A stretch of 37,185 nt of DNA from Bacillota bacterium (GTDB lineage Bacteria > Bacillota > Sulfobacillia > JAUYEG01): contig JAUYEG010000013.1 of NCBI GenBank assembly GCA_030691505.1, positions 1 to 37,185 of the forward strand, read 5' to 3'. The notes beneath the pieces were generated by a model. That model worked only from the letters and a program-made list of their open reading frames with translations. It had not been told where the DNA came from and ran no database searches. The position numbers and the translations under genes were made by a program. Shown piece by piece: positions 16,399 to 25,295 of the stretch (within the stretch, counting starts at the first letter, position 1; each line of letters opens with the position of its first letter).

Positions 16399-19312
16399 TG
16401 CCGGAGCGTTTCAGACGTACACGTGCATCGATCTGAAGACCACAGGCCTTGATCCCGCGCGGGACCGCATCGTTGAGCTTGCCGCGGTGCGGTTCTCCGG
16501 CGGCCAGGCCGTCGAGACATACTCGGCGCTGGTCAACCCGGGCTGCCCGTTGCCGCCGGCGGTCGCCCGCCTGACGGGGCTGTCCGATGACGACCTGCGG
16601 CGGCAGCCAACGTTGGACGAGGTGCTGCCGGAGTATCTGCGCTTCCTCGGGACCGGGCCCCTGGTCGGCCACAACGTCCGGTTTGACCTCCAGTTCCTTG
16701 GCCGGGCGGCGCAGGCCCACGGGCTCGACGCCGCCGCCGACGGCCTTGACACGCTTGCCCTGGCGCGTGCGCTGTGGCCGATGCAACAGAGCTATGCGCT
16801 GGAATCGCTGGCGCAACGCCTCGGCCACGCGGGGCCGGGCGTCAGCCACCGGGCGGCCTCCGACGCGCTGTCCACCGGCATGCTTCTTGAGCAGCTGCGC
16901 CTGGAAACCGAACGCTATCCGTTGAGGGTTCTGGGCGCCGCAATGCACTGGCTTGACCCCGCCCGTGAGCAGATGGCCCCCCTGTACGGCTTCTTGCGCT
17001 CCGCATGGGAATCGTCGCTGCGCTCGACATCCGCCCAACCGGAGATGGAGGGAGCGGGCGCAGCGGGTCCGTCTGGGCCGGGTGACGCCCGCGCAGCGAA
17101 AGGTGAGCCGCCGTCCGCAGGCGTACCTAGGGGGAAGCTCACTTCCGTTCTGCCCTGGGCCTTTGGCCTCGATGGCCTGCTTGCCGGCCATCTTCCCGAC
17201 TTTGAGGTCAGGCATGAGCAGACCGAGATGTGCAATGCCATACTCGGGTGTATGCTCGGCGGCGGCTCGCTCGCTGTGGAGGCCGGCACGGGCGTGGGCA
17301 AGTCGCTGGCCTACCTGCTGCCTGCCGTCGCTGTCGCCGAGTCGCGGGAACAGCGGGTCGTGGTGAGCACCCATACCGTGACCCTTCAGGACCAGCTCGC
17401 CGAAAAGGACCTTCCCCTGCTGGCCCGGGCGGTGGGCCGCGAAGTGCGCTTTGCCGTGCTCAAGGGGCGAAGCAACTACCTCTGCCGCCGCAAGTGGGAA
17501 GCTTTCCTGGGGGGGAGCCTGGTCGCCGACGAGGTCGAGAGGACCTTTGGCCTCCGTATCCTGTTCTGGCTCGAGCGGACCGCGACGGCGGACCGCGCCG
17601 AGCTCAACCTGACACCCGACGAGGACGGGTGCTGGGGCCTGGTCTCCAGCGGCGAAGACTGCTGGGGCCGGCACTGCCCGCATGCCGGGCGGTGCCACGG
17701 CGAGGCGGCCCGGGAGGCGGCTTCGCGGGCAGATCTGGTTATCGCAAACCACGCGTTGGTTTGCGCCGACCTCGCCACCGATAACCGGGTGCTGCCCGCC
17801 TACGAGCATCTCGTGGTGGATGAGGCCCAGCATTTTGAGGATGTGGCGACGGACCACCTCGGCCTTGAGGTTTCGCGGCAGGAGCTTGCCGCGCTGACGG
17901 GCGCCCTTGGGGGCGGCCGGCGCGGCCGGGGGGGCTCCCGCAGGATGCTCGTGCCGCTGACGGCTTCCGGGGGTGACGCAGCAGCGGCCGAAACCGCGGC
18001 GGTCGAGCTCAGGGCCGCCGCCGGAAGAGCCCTGGCCGCGGTGGATGATTTCTTCACCCTGCTTGGCACCGCGTGGCCGGGCGGGGCAACCGGAGCCGAC
18101 GACACGGGGCCGTCAGAGATCCGCTACGGTCCGGACATGGCCGGCCTGCCGGCCGGATGCTCCGGTTTGGGGCGGGCTGCCGCCGAGGCGCTGGCGAAAC
18201 TGGCCCGCGAGGCCGCCAAGCGCGCCGAGCTCCTCCCGGAGAACGATGGCCCAGGTCAGGAGCTGGCGGGGCTGTCCCGTGCGCTGGCCGTGCAGGCGGC
18301 GGGGCTGGGTCACCTGACGCGGGCGGACCGCGGCGACTGGGTCTACTGGCTCGCGCAACGGGCGGGACAGGTCAACCTGCGCGGCGCGCCCATCGCGGTG
18401 GGTGAACGGCTGCACGAGGAGCTGTGGGGCAAGCTGCGGTCGCGGGTCCTGGTCTCGGCCACCCTCTCCGTGGCCGGACGTTTCGACCATTTTCTGGGGC
18501 GGACCGGTCTGGTTGGGCCGGTGGTTCCGCCCGCGGACACCGTCCTGCTCAGCTCGCCGTTCGATTTCCGGCGCCAGGTGCTGATGTGTGTGCCCGACGA
18601 CCTGCCGTTGCCGGGGACCGGCGAAGCCGAACGCGACTATGCCGCAAGCATCGCCGAGTTCCTGGCTGGTCTGCTCCCGGCGACGTCCGGCAGGGCACTG
18701 GTGCTCTTTACTTCACACCGCCTGCTCCGTATGGTTCACGGCCTCGTCGCGCCGGAATTGGCCGCCGGCGGGCTCAACGTGTACGCGCAGGGGGTCGACG
18801 GCGGACGCAGCAGGCTCGTTCGCGCCCTGCGGGGCGAAGAGCGGACGGTGGTCTTCGGCAGCTCGACCTTCTGGGAAGGGATCGATGTGCGGGGCCCGCA
18901 GCTCTCGTGCCTGGTCATCACCAAGCTTCCGTTTCCCAGGCCGGACGATCCGCTGGTCGCGGCGCGCCAGGAGCAGCTCGCCAGCCAGGGGCGCTCGCCT
19001 TTTGACCACTACTCCCTGCCTCAGGCGGTGTTGCGCTTCAAACAGGGTTTCGGCCGCTTGATCCGCTCCGCGAGCGACCGGGGCGTCGTCGTCGTCCTCG
19101 ACGGGCGGCTGCTGTACCGGAGATACGGCAGGACCTTCGCCAACTCGCTGCCCGAAGTGACCTGGTACCGCGGGCCGGGCCGTCAAGTCGTCAGCCGGGT
19201 GCGCCGCTTCCTGGAAAACCCCAGCCCATCTCCATCCGGAGTATCCTGGGTGCCGGGCGAACGCTCCGCGGATGACGGCCCGCGGGGCGCACAATATGAA
19301 GGTCCCAACTGA
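16388..19312 (+). CDS. dinG: DnaQ-type exonuclease-DinG family helicase fusion
   Basis: This 974-residue protein joins an N-terminal DEDD exonuclease domain to an XPD/DinG superfamily 2 helicase, the usual Bacillota DinG architecture. Helicase motifs are in place: Walker A AGTGVGKS (about residue 300), STHTVTLQDQ, motif II DEAQ (about 478), FTSHRLLRMVHG, SSTFWEGIDVRGP and GFGRLIRS. Four cysteines suited to an Fe-S cluster lie between motifs I and II (YLCRRK, EDCWG, RHCPH, GRCHG). In the exonuclease domain, Asp15, Asp100, His154 and Asp159 are present, but the glutamate of the first motif is Lys17 (CIDLKTTGLDP instead of DLETTGLDP). The nuclease may therefore be inactive. The GTG start overlaps the previous stop and has GGTGGT 8 bases upstream. 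Confidence 0.93.
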   Translation: MTGSAGAFQTYTCIDLKTTGLDPARDRIVELAAVRFSGGQAVETYSALVNPGCPLPPAVARLTGLSDDDLRRQPTLDEVLPEYLRFLGTGPLVGHNVRFDLQFLGRAAQAHGLDAAADGLDTLALARALWPMQQSYALESLAQRLGHAGPGVSHRAASDALSTGMLLEQLRLETERYPLRVLGAAMHWLDPAREQMAPLYGFLRSAWESSLRSTSAQPEMEGAGAAGPSGPGDARAAKGEPPSAGVPRGKLTSVLPWAFGLDGLLAGHLPDFEVRHEQTEMCNAILGCMLGGGSLAVEAGTGVGKSLAYLLPAVAVAESREQRVVVSTHTVTLQDQLAEKDLPLLARAVGREVRFAVLKGRSNYLCRRKWEAFLGGSLVADEVERTFGLRILFWLERTATADRAELNLTPDEDGCWGLVSSGEDCWGRHCPHAGRCHGEAAREAASRADLVIANHALVCADLATDNRVLPAYEHLVVDEAQHFEDVATDHLGLEVSRQELAALTGALGGGRRGRGGSRRMLVPLTASGGDAAAAETAAVELRAAAGRALAAVDDFFTLLGTAWPGGATGADDTGPSEIRYGPDMAGLPAGCSGLGRAAAEALAKLAREAAKRAELLPENDGPGQELAGLSRALAVQAAGLGHLTRADRGDWVYWLAQRAGQVNLRGAPIAVGERLHEELWGKLRSRVLVSATLSVAGRFDHFLGRTGLVGPVVPPADTVLLSSPFDFRRQVLMCVPDDLPLPGTGEAERDYAASIAEFLAGLLPATSGRALVLFTSHRLLRMVHGLVAPELAAGGLNVYAQGVDGGRSRLVRALRGEERTVVFGSSTFWEGIDVRGPQLSCLVITKLPFPRPDDPLVAARQEQLASQGRSPFDHYSLPQAVLRFKQGFGRLIRSASDRGVVVVLDGRLLYRRYGRTFANSLPEVTWYRGPGRQVVSRVRRFLENPSPSPSGVSWVPGERSADDGPRGAQYEGPN

Positions 19313-19339
19313 GACTCCGAGTCTGAGGAGGAAACGAAG

Positions 19340-20134
19340 TTGCCGCCAGCCTGCCGTAAGCGGCCGATCGTGCTCACCAACGACGACGGCATAGCATCTC
19401 CGGGCCTGCTCGCCATGTCCCGCGCCTTTGCCGGGGTCTACGGCGACCGGGTCTGGGTTGTGGCGCCCGCGGGGGAGCGCAGCGCGGTGGGACACGGCAT
19501 CACGTTGCACGGGCCGGTTGAGGTCTGCAGGCTCACGGGCCTCCATCCCGACCCCGTCGAGGCCTATGCGGTGTCGGGCACCCCCGCCGACTGCATCAAG
19601 CTCGCCGTCCAGCAGCTCGCCGGCCTGCCCGCCCTGGTGTGTTCGGGAATCAACAACGGGGCCAATCTCGGCACGGATGTGTTCTACTCCGGCACCGTCT
19701 CGGCGGCCATCGAGGCGGCCATCCTCGGCCTGCCGGCCCTGGCGGTCAGCCGGGAGCGCGGCGGCGACGAGGACTACGACTATGCCGCCGCGATTGCCCT
19801 GCGCCTGGGCCAGATGATCATGCGCCGCGGCGTTCCGCGAAACACGCTGCTCAACGTCAACGTGCCCGCGGCCGCGGGCCCGGCTGACGGGGACGGGAGG
19901 CCCAACCTGCGTATCACCCGCCTCGGCACGAGGCGCTACCGCAACGACTACCGCCTGCATTCGGGCGACGGGCATACCCGGTGCTACGTCCTGGCAGGCG
20001 AGCAACTTGACCTTGAGGATGAGCACGGTACGGACGTGGCGGCCCTCGGCCGGGGCGACATCTCGGTCACCCCGGTGCACCTCGACCTGACCAACCATGC
20101 GGTTCTGGCAAGCATGGAGGAATGGCTGCGGTGA
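19340..20134 (+). CDS. surE: 5'/3'-nucleotidase SurE
   Basis: SurE is a metal-dependent phosphatase acting on nucleoside monophosphates and linked to survival under stress. The N-terminal [12 protein letters not shown] contains the metal-binding Asp-Asp pair, followed by [14 protein letters not shown], the Asn site in [23 protein letters not shown], and a C-terminal [16 protein letters not shown]. Its 264 residues match the family. The TTG start is supported by GAGGAGG about 8 bases upstream. It lies 27 bases after the helicase gene, and its stop overlaps the next start as GTGA (20131-20134), so the next gene is translationally coupled. Confidence 0.96.
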   Translation: MPPACRKRPIVLTNDDGIASPGLLAMSRAFAGVYGDRVWVVAPAGERSAVGHGITLHGPVEVCRLTGLHPDPVEAYAVSGTPADCIKLAVQQLAGLPALVCSGINNGANLGTDVFYSGTVSAAIEAAILGLPALAVSRERGGDEDYDYAAAIALRLGQMIMRRGVPRNTLLNVNVPAAAGPADGDGRPNLRITRLGTRRYRNDYRLHSGDGHTRCYVLAGEQLDLEDEHGTDVAALGRGDISVTPVHLDLTNHAVLASMEEWLR

Positions 20135-21225
20135 GCAAAGCCCCGCCGGCGGTGGTCTACAGCGCCGACTTCAAGCTTCATGCGCCCGCGTCCTATCCGG
20201 AATGCCCCGAGCGGCTGGATTGGGCCTGGCAGGGCGTCGTCGACGCATTCGTCTCCGCCGGCCTGGCCCAGCCTGGAATCGCCCCCGACGCGGTGGCCCA
20301 GCCGCCCGGCGAGCCAGCCACCGGCGACCAGCTGCGGGCCGTACACACCGCAGCCTATCTGGCGCGGCTCGATGAAACCTGCGCCCAGGGCGGCGGCACT
20401 TTCAGCATTGACACCGAGGTCAGCGAGGAGAGCGCCCGGATCGCGCGCCTGGCGGCGGCCGCCGCCTGTCTCGCCGCCGACCTGGCGGCGACAACCGGCC
20501 GTGCGGCGCTGGCGCTCGTGCGGCCGCCCGGCCACCATGCCAGCCGGACGGTGGGCACCGGTTTCTGCCTCCTGAACAACGTGGCCATAGCCGCCCGCCA
20601 CATCCAGGCCCGGCGGGGTGGACGGGTGGCGATAGTCGACTGGGACGTGCACCACGGCAACGGCACGCAGGAGGTCTTCTACTCGGACCCGTCGGTGCTG
20701 TACCTATCGGTGCACGAGTACCCGGCCTATCCGCTCTCCGGCTGGGTTGACCAGTGCGGGCAGGGGGCCGGCGAGGGGACGACCGTGAACCTGCCGCTGC
20801 CCGCGGCCGCGACCGATGACCAGGTGCTGCCAGCTTTCAGGCGGGTGTTCCTGCCGGTGCTGCGCGCCTTCGAGCCCGATGCCCTGCTGGTCTCGGCCGG
20901 CCAGGACGGGCACTGGCTCGACCCCATGAGCACCTGGCGGCTGACGGCTCGCGGGTACCACGACATGGCCTGCGAACTGGCCGCATTTGCCGGCGAAACC
21001 GGCTGCGCGCCGCCGGCGCTCGTTCTGGAGGGCGGCTACAGCGAGACCGGCCTCAGGGCCTCGATGGCGGGCATCGTCACCGGCCTTCTCGGCTCACCCC
21101 CGCCGGAGTCGCTTCTGGCGGATCGGGGCGACGGCCGCGCACCACACCCGCAGCAGCAGGCCGCTTATGAACGGCGCATGGACGAAATCCTCAAAGTGCA
21201 GGAACGCTTCTGGCCCGTCGCCTGA
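20131..21225 (+). CDS. Histone deacetylase family protein (AcuC/HdaH-like amidohydrolase)
   Basis: Bacterial members of this zinc-dependent family deacetylate acetyl-lysine, acetylpolyamines or related amides. The core motifs are all present: RPPGHHAS (catalytic His pair), [12 protein letters not shown], the zinc ligands in [24 protein letters not shown] (third ligand Asp), and [10 protein letters not shown] near the C-terminus. The roughly 364-residue length is normal. I prefer the GTG at 20131 over the ATG at 20122: GGAGGA is directly adjacent to the ATG but 9 bases from the GTG, which also forms a GTGA overlap with the surE stop. The substrate cannot be read from the context. Confidence 0.92.
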   Translation: MSKAPPAVVYSADFKLHAPASYPECPERLDWAWQGVVDAFVSAGLAQPGIAPDAVAQPPGEPATGDQLRAVHTAAYLARLDETCAQGGGTFSIDTEVSEESARIARLAAAAACLAADLAATTGRAALALVRPPGHHASRTVGTGFCLLNNVAIAARHIQARRGGRVAIVDWDVHHGNGTQEVFYSDPSVLYLSVHEYPAYPLSGWVDQCGQGAGEGTTVNLPLPAAATDDQVLPAFRRVFLPVLRAFEPDALLVSAGQDGHWLDPMSTWRLTARGYHDMACELAAFAGETGCAPPALVLEGGYSETGLRASMAGIVTGLLGSPPPESLLADRGDGRAPHPQQQAAYERRMDEILKVQERFWPVA

Positions 21226-21295
21226 TCCCGCGGTCATACCTGTCCTTTTGCGACCATATCCTCTAGTGGCGGATTTCTGTGATGGGGGTGGGCGC

Positions 21296-21700
21296 ATGCG
21301 TTCGGGAACGCGCGCCGCGATAAGGACGAGGGAAGGTCTGCATGTCAGCCTCCGAGCGCTTCTCGCCGGGGTCCTGGCGTGCGCCGCCCTGGCCCTGGTG
21401 GCCGCGGCGGTGCTGGGACTGATCATGTACCGTACACTGTTGCCGGAAGCGATCCTGCCCAACATCATGGGCGCGGTCAACCTCGTGGCGCTTGTCGTGG
21501 GCGGCTACTTCGCCGGACGCCGCGCCGGGGCGATGGGGTGGCTTAACGGCGGCCTGGTGGGCCTGATCTACACCGCGCTGCTCGTCGTGCTGGGGCTGTT
21601 TTTCTTTCCGGGACCGACGGCGGCCCTGGTTGTGCTGCGCCGCGTTCTGGTCGGGTTTGTCCTCGGCGCGCTGGGCGGGACCGTCGGCGTGAACGCGTAG
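21296..21700 (+). CDS. TIGR04086 family membrane protein
   Basis: This 134-residue protein has a basic N-terminus and about four hydrophobic helices: LLAGVLACAALALVAAAVLG, LPNIMGAVNLVALVVGGYFAG, GWLNGGLVGLIYTALLVVLG and a C-terminal VLVGFVLGALGGTVGVN. The pattern of two helices, a Gly-rich turn with AGRRAGAMGWLNGG, and two further helices matches the TIGR04086/YrzE-like proteins common in Bacillota; their function is unknown. The ATG is preceded by GGGGGTGGG. It lies 70 bases after the deacetylase-like gene and 19 bases before the next gene. Confidence 0.75.
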   Translation: MRSGTRAAIRTREGLHVSLRALLAGVLACAALALVAAAVLGLIMYRTLLPEAILPNIMGAVNLVALVVGGYFAGRRAGAMGWLNGGLVGLIYTALLVVLGLFFFPGPTAALVVLRRVLVGFVLGALGGTVGVNA

Positions 21701-21719
21701 GCAGCCGGGACTCGAAGCA

Positions 21720-22997
21720 GTGCTGCCGGCTCAGGGCTCACGTCCTTCCCATCGGCCCGGGATACGCGGGACAAGACCCGGTCCCGCGGCCCTCGCCGTG
21801 ATTCTGGTGGCCTTTACGGCCGTAATCGCTTCAGCAGCGGCCGTCGTGCCGTGGTCTTTGGCGGCTGGGCGCGCCTGCGCCGCCCCGGCACCGGCGTCCT
21901 CCGCGCCTGTCAGCCTGTCAATCGGCTTTCGCGACCCAGCGGTCCTCTGGTTGCAGCTGCGCCTGACTGCCTTGGGCTTGTACAGTGGTCCGGTCACAGG
22001 CTACTTCGGCACCCAGACTCAGGCCGCCGTGCGGGCATTCCAGCGGGCCCGGGGATTGGCGGTCAGCGGTGTCGTCGGATCCCTCACGTCCCGGGAACTG
22101 GGCGGCATGGTCTGGCGGGTTCCAATCCGGAAGGGGGATACCCTGGCTGCCGTGGCGCAGCGGTACGGGTGCACGGTAGCCGATCTGCTCAAGGCCAACC
22201 CGCAAGTCAGCAACCCCGACCGGGTGTATGCCGGCCAAATGCTGACCATCCCGGTTCCGGCGGCGATACTGGCCCTCGTTCCGTCAGGCGGCGGAACTGC
22301 CGGCGACGCGTCGGTGCCCGCGACGGCCACGGGATTGGTAACCCAGGCCCCTAAGGTGCACGCCGATCAGGCAGGGCAGGGGACAACGGCTCCGGTCGCG
22401 CCCAAATCGCTGTCAGCTTCAGTGGTGACTCCTCTACGCGTCGCCCTGACGTTCAACGACGGGCCTGATCCGGCCGTTCTTCCCGCCATCCTCGAGGTGC
22501 TCAAGGCGCACTGCGTGCCCGCGACGTTCTTCTTCACCGGAAAGGAAATGTCCGATCACCCGGAGATCGTCCGGGAGGTCCTGCGCCTCGGCCACGCCGT
22601 CGAGTCACACGGCTGGCGCCACGAGCCCATGGTTGGGCTGACGGAGGCACGTATCGGCGTGTACCTGGCCGACACCGCCCGGGTGATCGCCGACCTGACG
22701 GGAGGCGCCCCGAAATGGTTCAGGCCGCCCGGCGGGGCCGTCGATCAGGCGGTGGCCGCGGCCGCCGCGCGAGCTGAGCAGCAACTGCTGTGGTGGCACA
22801 ACATCGGACCGCTTCCCACGGACGCCGCAACGGTCACGCTGATGGACCGCTATCTCTTTGACGGTGCGGTGATCATGCTGCCTGCGGCGGACGCATCAAC
22901 GGCGACCTACCTGGGGCCGATGCTGGAACGGTGGATCTGGAGCGGGGCCTGTTTCTGCAGGCTTGATGAGCCCCTGGGAATCACCTGGGGGTGGTGA
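21720..22997 (+). CDS. Exported polysaccharide-deacetylase-like protein with PG-binding and LysM domains
   Basis: The protein has a long basic N-terminus with a hydrophobic export segment. It then has a PG_binding_1 domain (LWLQLRLTALGLYSGPVTG), a LysM domain (IRKGDTLAAVAQRYGCTVAD, then VYAGQMLTIPVP) and a C-terminal NodB-homology domain. NodB enzymes remove acetyl groups from peptidoglycan or related glycans. The fold is clear: ALTFNDGPDP, TFFFTGKEMSDHP, HGWRHEPM and WFRPPGG. However, two catalytic positions differ. The usual TFDDG has become TFNDG (Asn246 replaces the catalytic-base Asp), and the motif that normally reads LLHD reads IMLPAAD and lacks its His. It may be a binding-only pseudoenzyme. 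The GTG start has only a weak ribosome-binding site. Its end overlaps the convergent gene by 17 bases. Confidence 0.85.
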   Translation: MLPAQGSRPSHRPGIRGTRPGPAALAVILVAFTAVIASAAAVVPWSLAAGRACAAPAPASSAPVSLSIGFRDPAVLWLQLRLTALGLYSGPVTGYFGTQTQAAVRAFQRARGLAVSGVVGSLTSRELGGMVWRVPIRKGDTLAAVAQRYGCTVADLLKANPQVSNPDRVYAGQMLTIPVPAAILALVPSGGGTAGDASVPATATGLVTQAPKVHADQAGQGTTAPVAPKSLSASVVTPLRVALTFNDGPDPAVLPAILEVLKAHCVPATFFFTGKEMSDHPEIVREVLRLGHAVESHGWRHEPMVGLTEARIGVYLADTARVIADLTGGAPKWFRPPGGAVDQAVAAAAARAEQQLLWWHNIGPLPTDAATVTLMDRYLFDGAVIMLPAADASTATYLGPMLERWIWSGACFCRLDEPLGITWGW

Positions 22998-23403
22998 ACG
23001 TCGGCCGCTCCCCCCGACCGCGGCCGAGCCGGTGCGGATGCCTGTGCCTTCGCGTGAGCAGCCACGCACACAACAGCAGACCCGCTCCCGCAGCCAGAAG
23101 CAGCCCGCGGCGGAGTGACGACGGACGCTGCGGGCCAGGGCCCGGCGCGGCCGGATCGGGACCCTCCAAGGCCGCCTCAATCCGGAACGGGTATGAATTC
23201 GTAACCCTGTTGCCGGCAAGGTCCTCTGCCGAAACCTCGGAGAGGAGCGGATCGCGGGTGTCTCCGCTTGCGTCCAGGAAGTGCGAGGTGGCCCTGAGCA
23301 GGTCAAAGTCGGGGTCCACAACCTCCGCCAGGAGCAGCCACATCCCCTGGGCAGTCGCCCCTCCGTTCAAGGGGCGACCTGGAATATCCTTCCGAAGCGG
23401 CAC
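22981..23403 (-). CDS. Hypothetical C-terminally membrane-anchored protein, in frame with the upstream gene
   Basis: This 140-residue frame has a hydrophilic domain with an Ig-like flavour (MWLLLAEVVDPDFDLL, then EVSAEDLAGNRVTNSYPF), a Pro/Gly-rich linker, one membrane helix (GLLLAAGAGLLLCAWLL) and a basic tail. No signal peptide is visible. The GTG at 23401-23403 comes one codon after the TAG of the HAAS-type gene and is in the same reading frame. The sequence around it (TAG CGG GTG) has no convincing Shine-Dalgarno. It could be a separate coupled gene, the C-terminal part of a single protein split by a stop codon, or a readthrough product. I do not recognise the family. Confidence 0.5.
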   Translation of the reverse strand: MPLRKDIPGRPLNGGATAQGMWLLLAEVVDPDFDLLRATSHFLDASGDTRDPLLSEVSAEDLAGNRVTNSYPFRIEAALEGPDPAAPGPGPQRPSSLRRGLLLAAGAGLLLCAWLLTRRHRHPHRLGRGRGERPTFTTPR

Positions 23404-23406
23404 CCG

Positions 23407-24756
23407 CTACCGGAATCTGAAGACCACCGGCAGCCCGAAAACCATGAACACCATCCACACAAAGTAGACAGGCAAATAGCGGACTTGCCACTCCAGTACC
23501 CGGGCGAAGGTCGCCTTGCCCAGGGCGACCCGCACGTAGGCGACGGCCAGGCCGATCAGGTTGACGGCCAACAGCACGTTTTCACCGAGGGCGGCGGTCT
23601 TGTTGGGGCTGAAACCGTACTCCCCGAGGCGGCCGGCGATACCGTAGAGGGCGATGGAGTCGATCACCAGGGCAGCCAGGATCAAAGCCAGGTTGAGCAC
23701 GTGGGGCAGCGAGAAGCCCTGGCTCTCCGGGCGCGCTGAGAGGTCGTACAGCACCATGCCGACGACCAGCAACAGAAGCAGGTCAATCGTGATAAGCATG
23801 TCCCGGTTGGCCATGATGTTCTGCCGCTGAACCGCCACGGCGCCGATGAAGGCGACCATCATCAGCAGGAACAGCGGGATGAAAATTCGTGCCAGCACCG
23901 GCGCCAGGTTCTCGATCAGGCTGCGCTTGTTCTCAACCAGGTAGGCGGCGATCACCGGCGTCGCCAGCAGGATGCTAAACCCCAAATATTCCATGGCAAA
24001 GCTGGCGACCGGGATACCTACGGCCGTAAAGAATACCACGACCAGACCGACCAGTACGACCCCGCCGCACAGGATGAGCACGGCGTAGAGAAACATCTCG
24101 CCTGAAAAGCGGATGAAATCGAGCGGCGCCCGGACCGTGCGCCAGTCCTCGCCGGTATACGCCAGGCCAAATCCGAGCCACAGCAACAGCGGCAGGTGCA
24201 CGGCCACGAGAAACGACGTGGCGCCGCCCGCCCTAAACGGGTACAGGTTGACCGCCAGCGCGGAGGCCACGACGGTGGTCACCAGCACGACCGCGATAGG
24301 GAGCGGGACGCGGTTTCGAATGCAATAGCCCGCCATCAAGATCGGGACAACGAACAAGGACAGGTTGCGGAGGTAGACCTCAAAACCGGTGTCCATCATG
24401 CTGACGCCGAACAATAGCGGCACCTTGCCAAGGGCCGCGGCGAGCAGTGCCGCGCCGATCACCCAGAAGAGGCCGCGTGAGGCGGGCTGCCCGGCGGACT
24501 CCCCGGTCTCGAAGAAATGGCGCCACATTCTGTCTGCGTCAACGCGGGCCAGCTCCCGGGCGACATCGTTGGTGCTGCCCATCCGCTTGACCGCGACAAG
24601 TAGGGCCTCGTCATCCGTCAAGCCTTTTTCGCGCAGTCCGTCAAGCTCGTCCCGGAGGTGGTCTTCCAGCTCCTGCAGATTCTCCGCGGGGAGCCGGGTA
24701 TCACGCTGGATTGCCGCCCGCCACGCCGCGATCCGGGGCTCGACATCGCTACTCAC
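23407..24756 (-). CDS. HAAS-domain polytopic membrane protein
   Basis: The first 80 or so residues form a HAAS/permease-prefix helical domain (AENLQELEDHLRDELDGLRE, then LVAVKRMGSTNDVARELA), which in Bacillota is typically encoded beside a PadR regulator. About eleven hydrophobic helices follow to the C-terminus, with no recognised catalytic motif. The 449-residue protein may be a regulator or a transport-related membrane component. I chose the GTG at 24754-24756 because GGGAGGGAG precedes it by 6 bases and it begins exactly at the conserved domain. It overlaps the padR stop by 8 bases, so the two genes form an operon controlled from the padR promoter. Confidence 0.82.
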   Translation of the reverse strand: MSSDVEPRIAAWRAAIQRDTRLPAENLQELEDHLRDELDGLREKGLTDDEALLVAVKRMGSTNDVARELARVDADRMWRHFFETGESAGQPASRGLFWVIGAALLAAALGKVPLLFGVSMMDTGFEVYLRNLSLFVVPILMAGYCIRNRVPLPIAVVLVTTVVASALAVNLYPFRAGGATSFLVAVHLPLLLWLGFGLAYTGEDWRTVRAPLDFIRFSGEMFLYAVLILCGGVVLVGLVVVFFTAVGIPVASFAMEYLGFSILLATPVIAAYLVENKRSLIENLAPVLARIFIPLFLLMMVAFIGAVAVQRQNIMANRDMLITIDLLLLLVVGMVLYDLSARPESQGFSLPHVLNLALILAALVIDSIALYGIAGRLGEYGFSPNKTAALGENVLLAVNLIGLAVAYVRVALGKATFARVLEWQVRYLPVYFVWMVFMVFGLPVVFRFR

Positions 24757-25102
24757 GGTGATCTCCCTCCCGAGTGTGCCCGATTCCGTGGCCCTCGAGG
24801 GTGCGCAGGACGACTCGCCACTCCTCGGTCTGCCGTGCGAGCTCCGCGCGCCCCCGCTGCGTGATCGCGTAGTAGCGGCGGCGCCTGCCGCTGTCGGCGG
24901 TCTTCCAACTCGAGGAGACCAACCCCCGTTTCTCCAGGCGGTGCAGGACAGGGTAGAGCATCCCTTCCGACCACTGCATGGCGCCGTCCGATGAGTCACG
25001 GACCCGTTTGATCAGGTCGTAGCCGTATCCCTCCGCCTCGGCGAGCAAGGCCAGCACCAGCGGGGTGACGAACGCTGCGGTCAGGTCGCGGTTGATCCTC
25101 AT
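24749..25102 (-). CDS. PadR family transcriptional regulator
   Basis: PadR proteins are dimeric winged-helix repressors, often self-regulated. The 117 residues show the family pattern: LVLALLAEAEGYGYDLIKRV, GMLYPVLHRLEKRGLV (recognition helix), and the wing RRRRYYAITQRGRAELA. A C-terminal helix for dimerisation follows. The ATG at 25100-25102 has no Shine-Dalgarno; the predicted -10 element ends only 8 bases upstream, so the message is probably leaderless. A near-ideal palindrome lies in the promoter, consistent with autoregulation. The HAAS-type membrane gene overlaps its end, a common PadR-target arrangement. Confidence 0.93.
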   Translation of the reverse strand: MRINRDLTAAFVTPLVLALLAEAEGYGYDLIKRVRDSSDGAMQWSEGMLYPVLHRLEKRGLVSSSWKTADSGRRRRYYAITQRGRAELARQTEEWRVVLRTLEGHGIGHTREGDHRE

Positions 25103-25113
25103 GCAGAAAGGAT

Positions 25114-25138
25114 ATACCTAGAACATCTAGGTATGCAA
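25114..25138 (-). promoter_or_regulatory. padR promoter with perfect palindromic operator
   Basis: ATACCTAGA-ACA-TCTAGGTAT (25114-25134) is a perfect 9-3-9 dyad. On the minus strand, a -35-like TTGCAT (25133-25138) and a -10-like TATATC (25111-25116) are separated by 16 bases, so the dyad fills the spacer between them. A bound dimer would block RNA polymerase. The start point would fall at or just before the ATG. Confidence 0.65.
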
Positions 25139-25240
25139 GAACAGGCAAGCCGTTTGAGGTGACGCGATGCCCATGCGGCGGATCAGGAAGCGGGGTCCGT
25201 TTCTGCAGGCACTTGGGGCTCATGTGGGATTAGTGGAAGC

Positions 25241-25275
25241 GCGGCGAGGCGAGGTTCGCCCTCGCCGTGCGCCGC
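25241..25275 (-). terminator. Large GC-rich hairpin downstream of the SASP gene
   Basis: GGCGAGG (25248-25254) pairs with CCTCGCC (25260-25266) around a 5-base loop. The stem can be extended by outer GCGGCG/CGCCGC pairing after a short bulge. It lies about 30 bases past the SASP stop on the minus strand. No T-run follows, so termination is likely but not proven; it could also protect the 3' end of the message. Confidence 0.45.
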
Positions 25276-25295
25276 GCCGGTTGCCGCTTAGTCTT

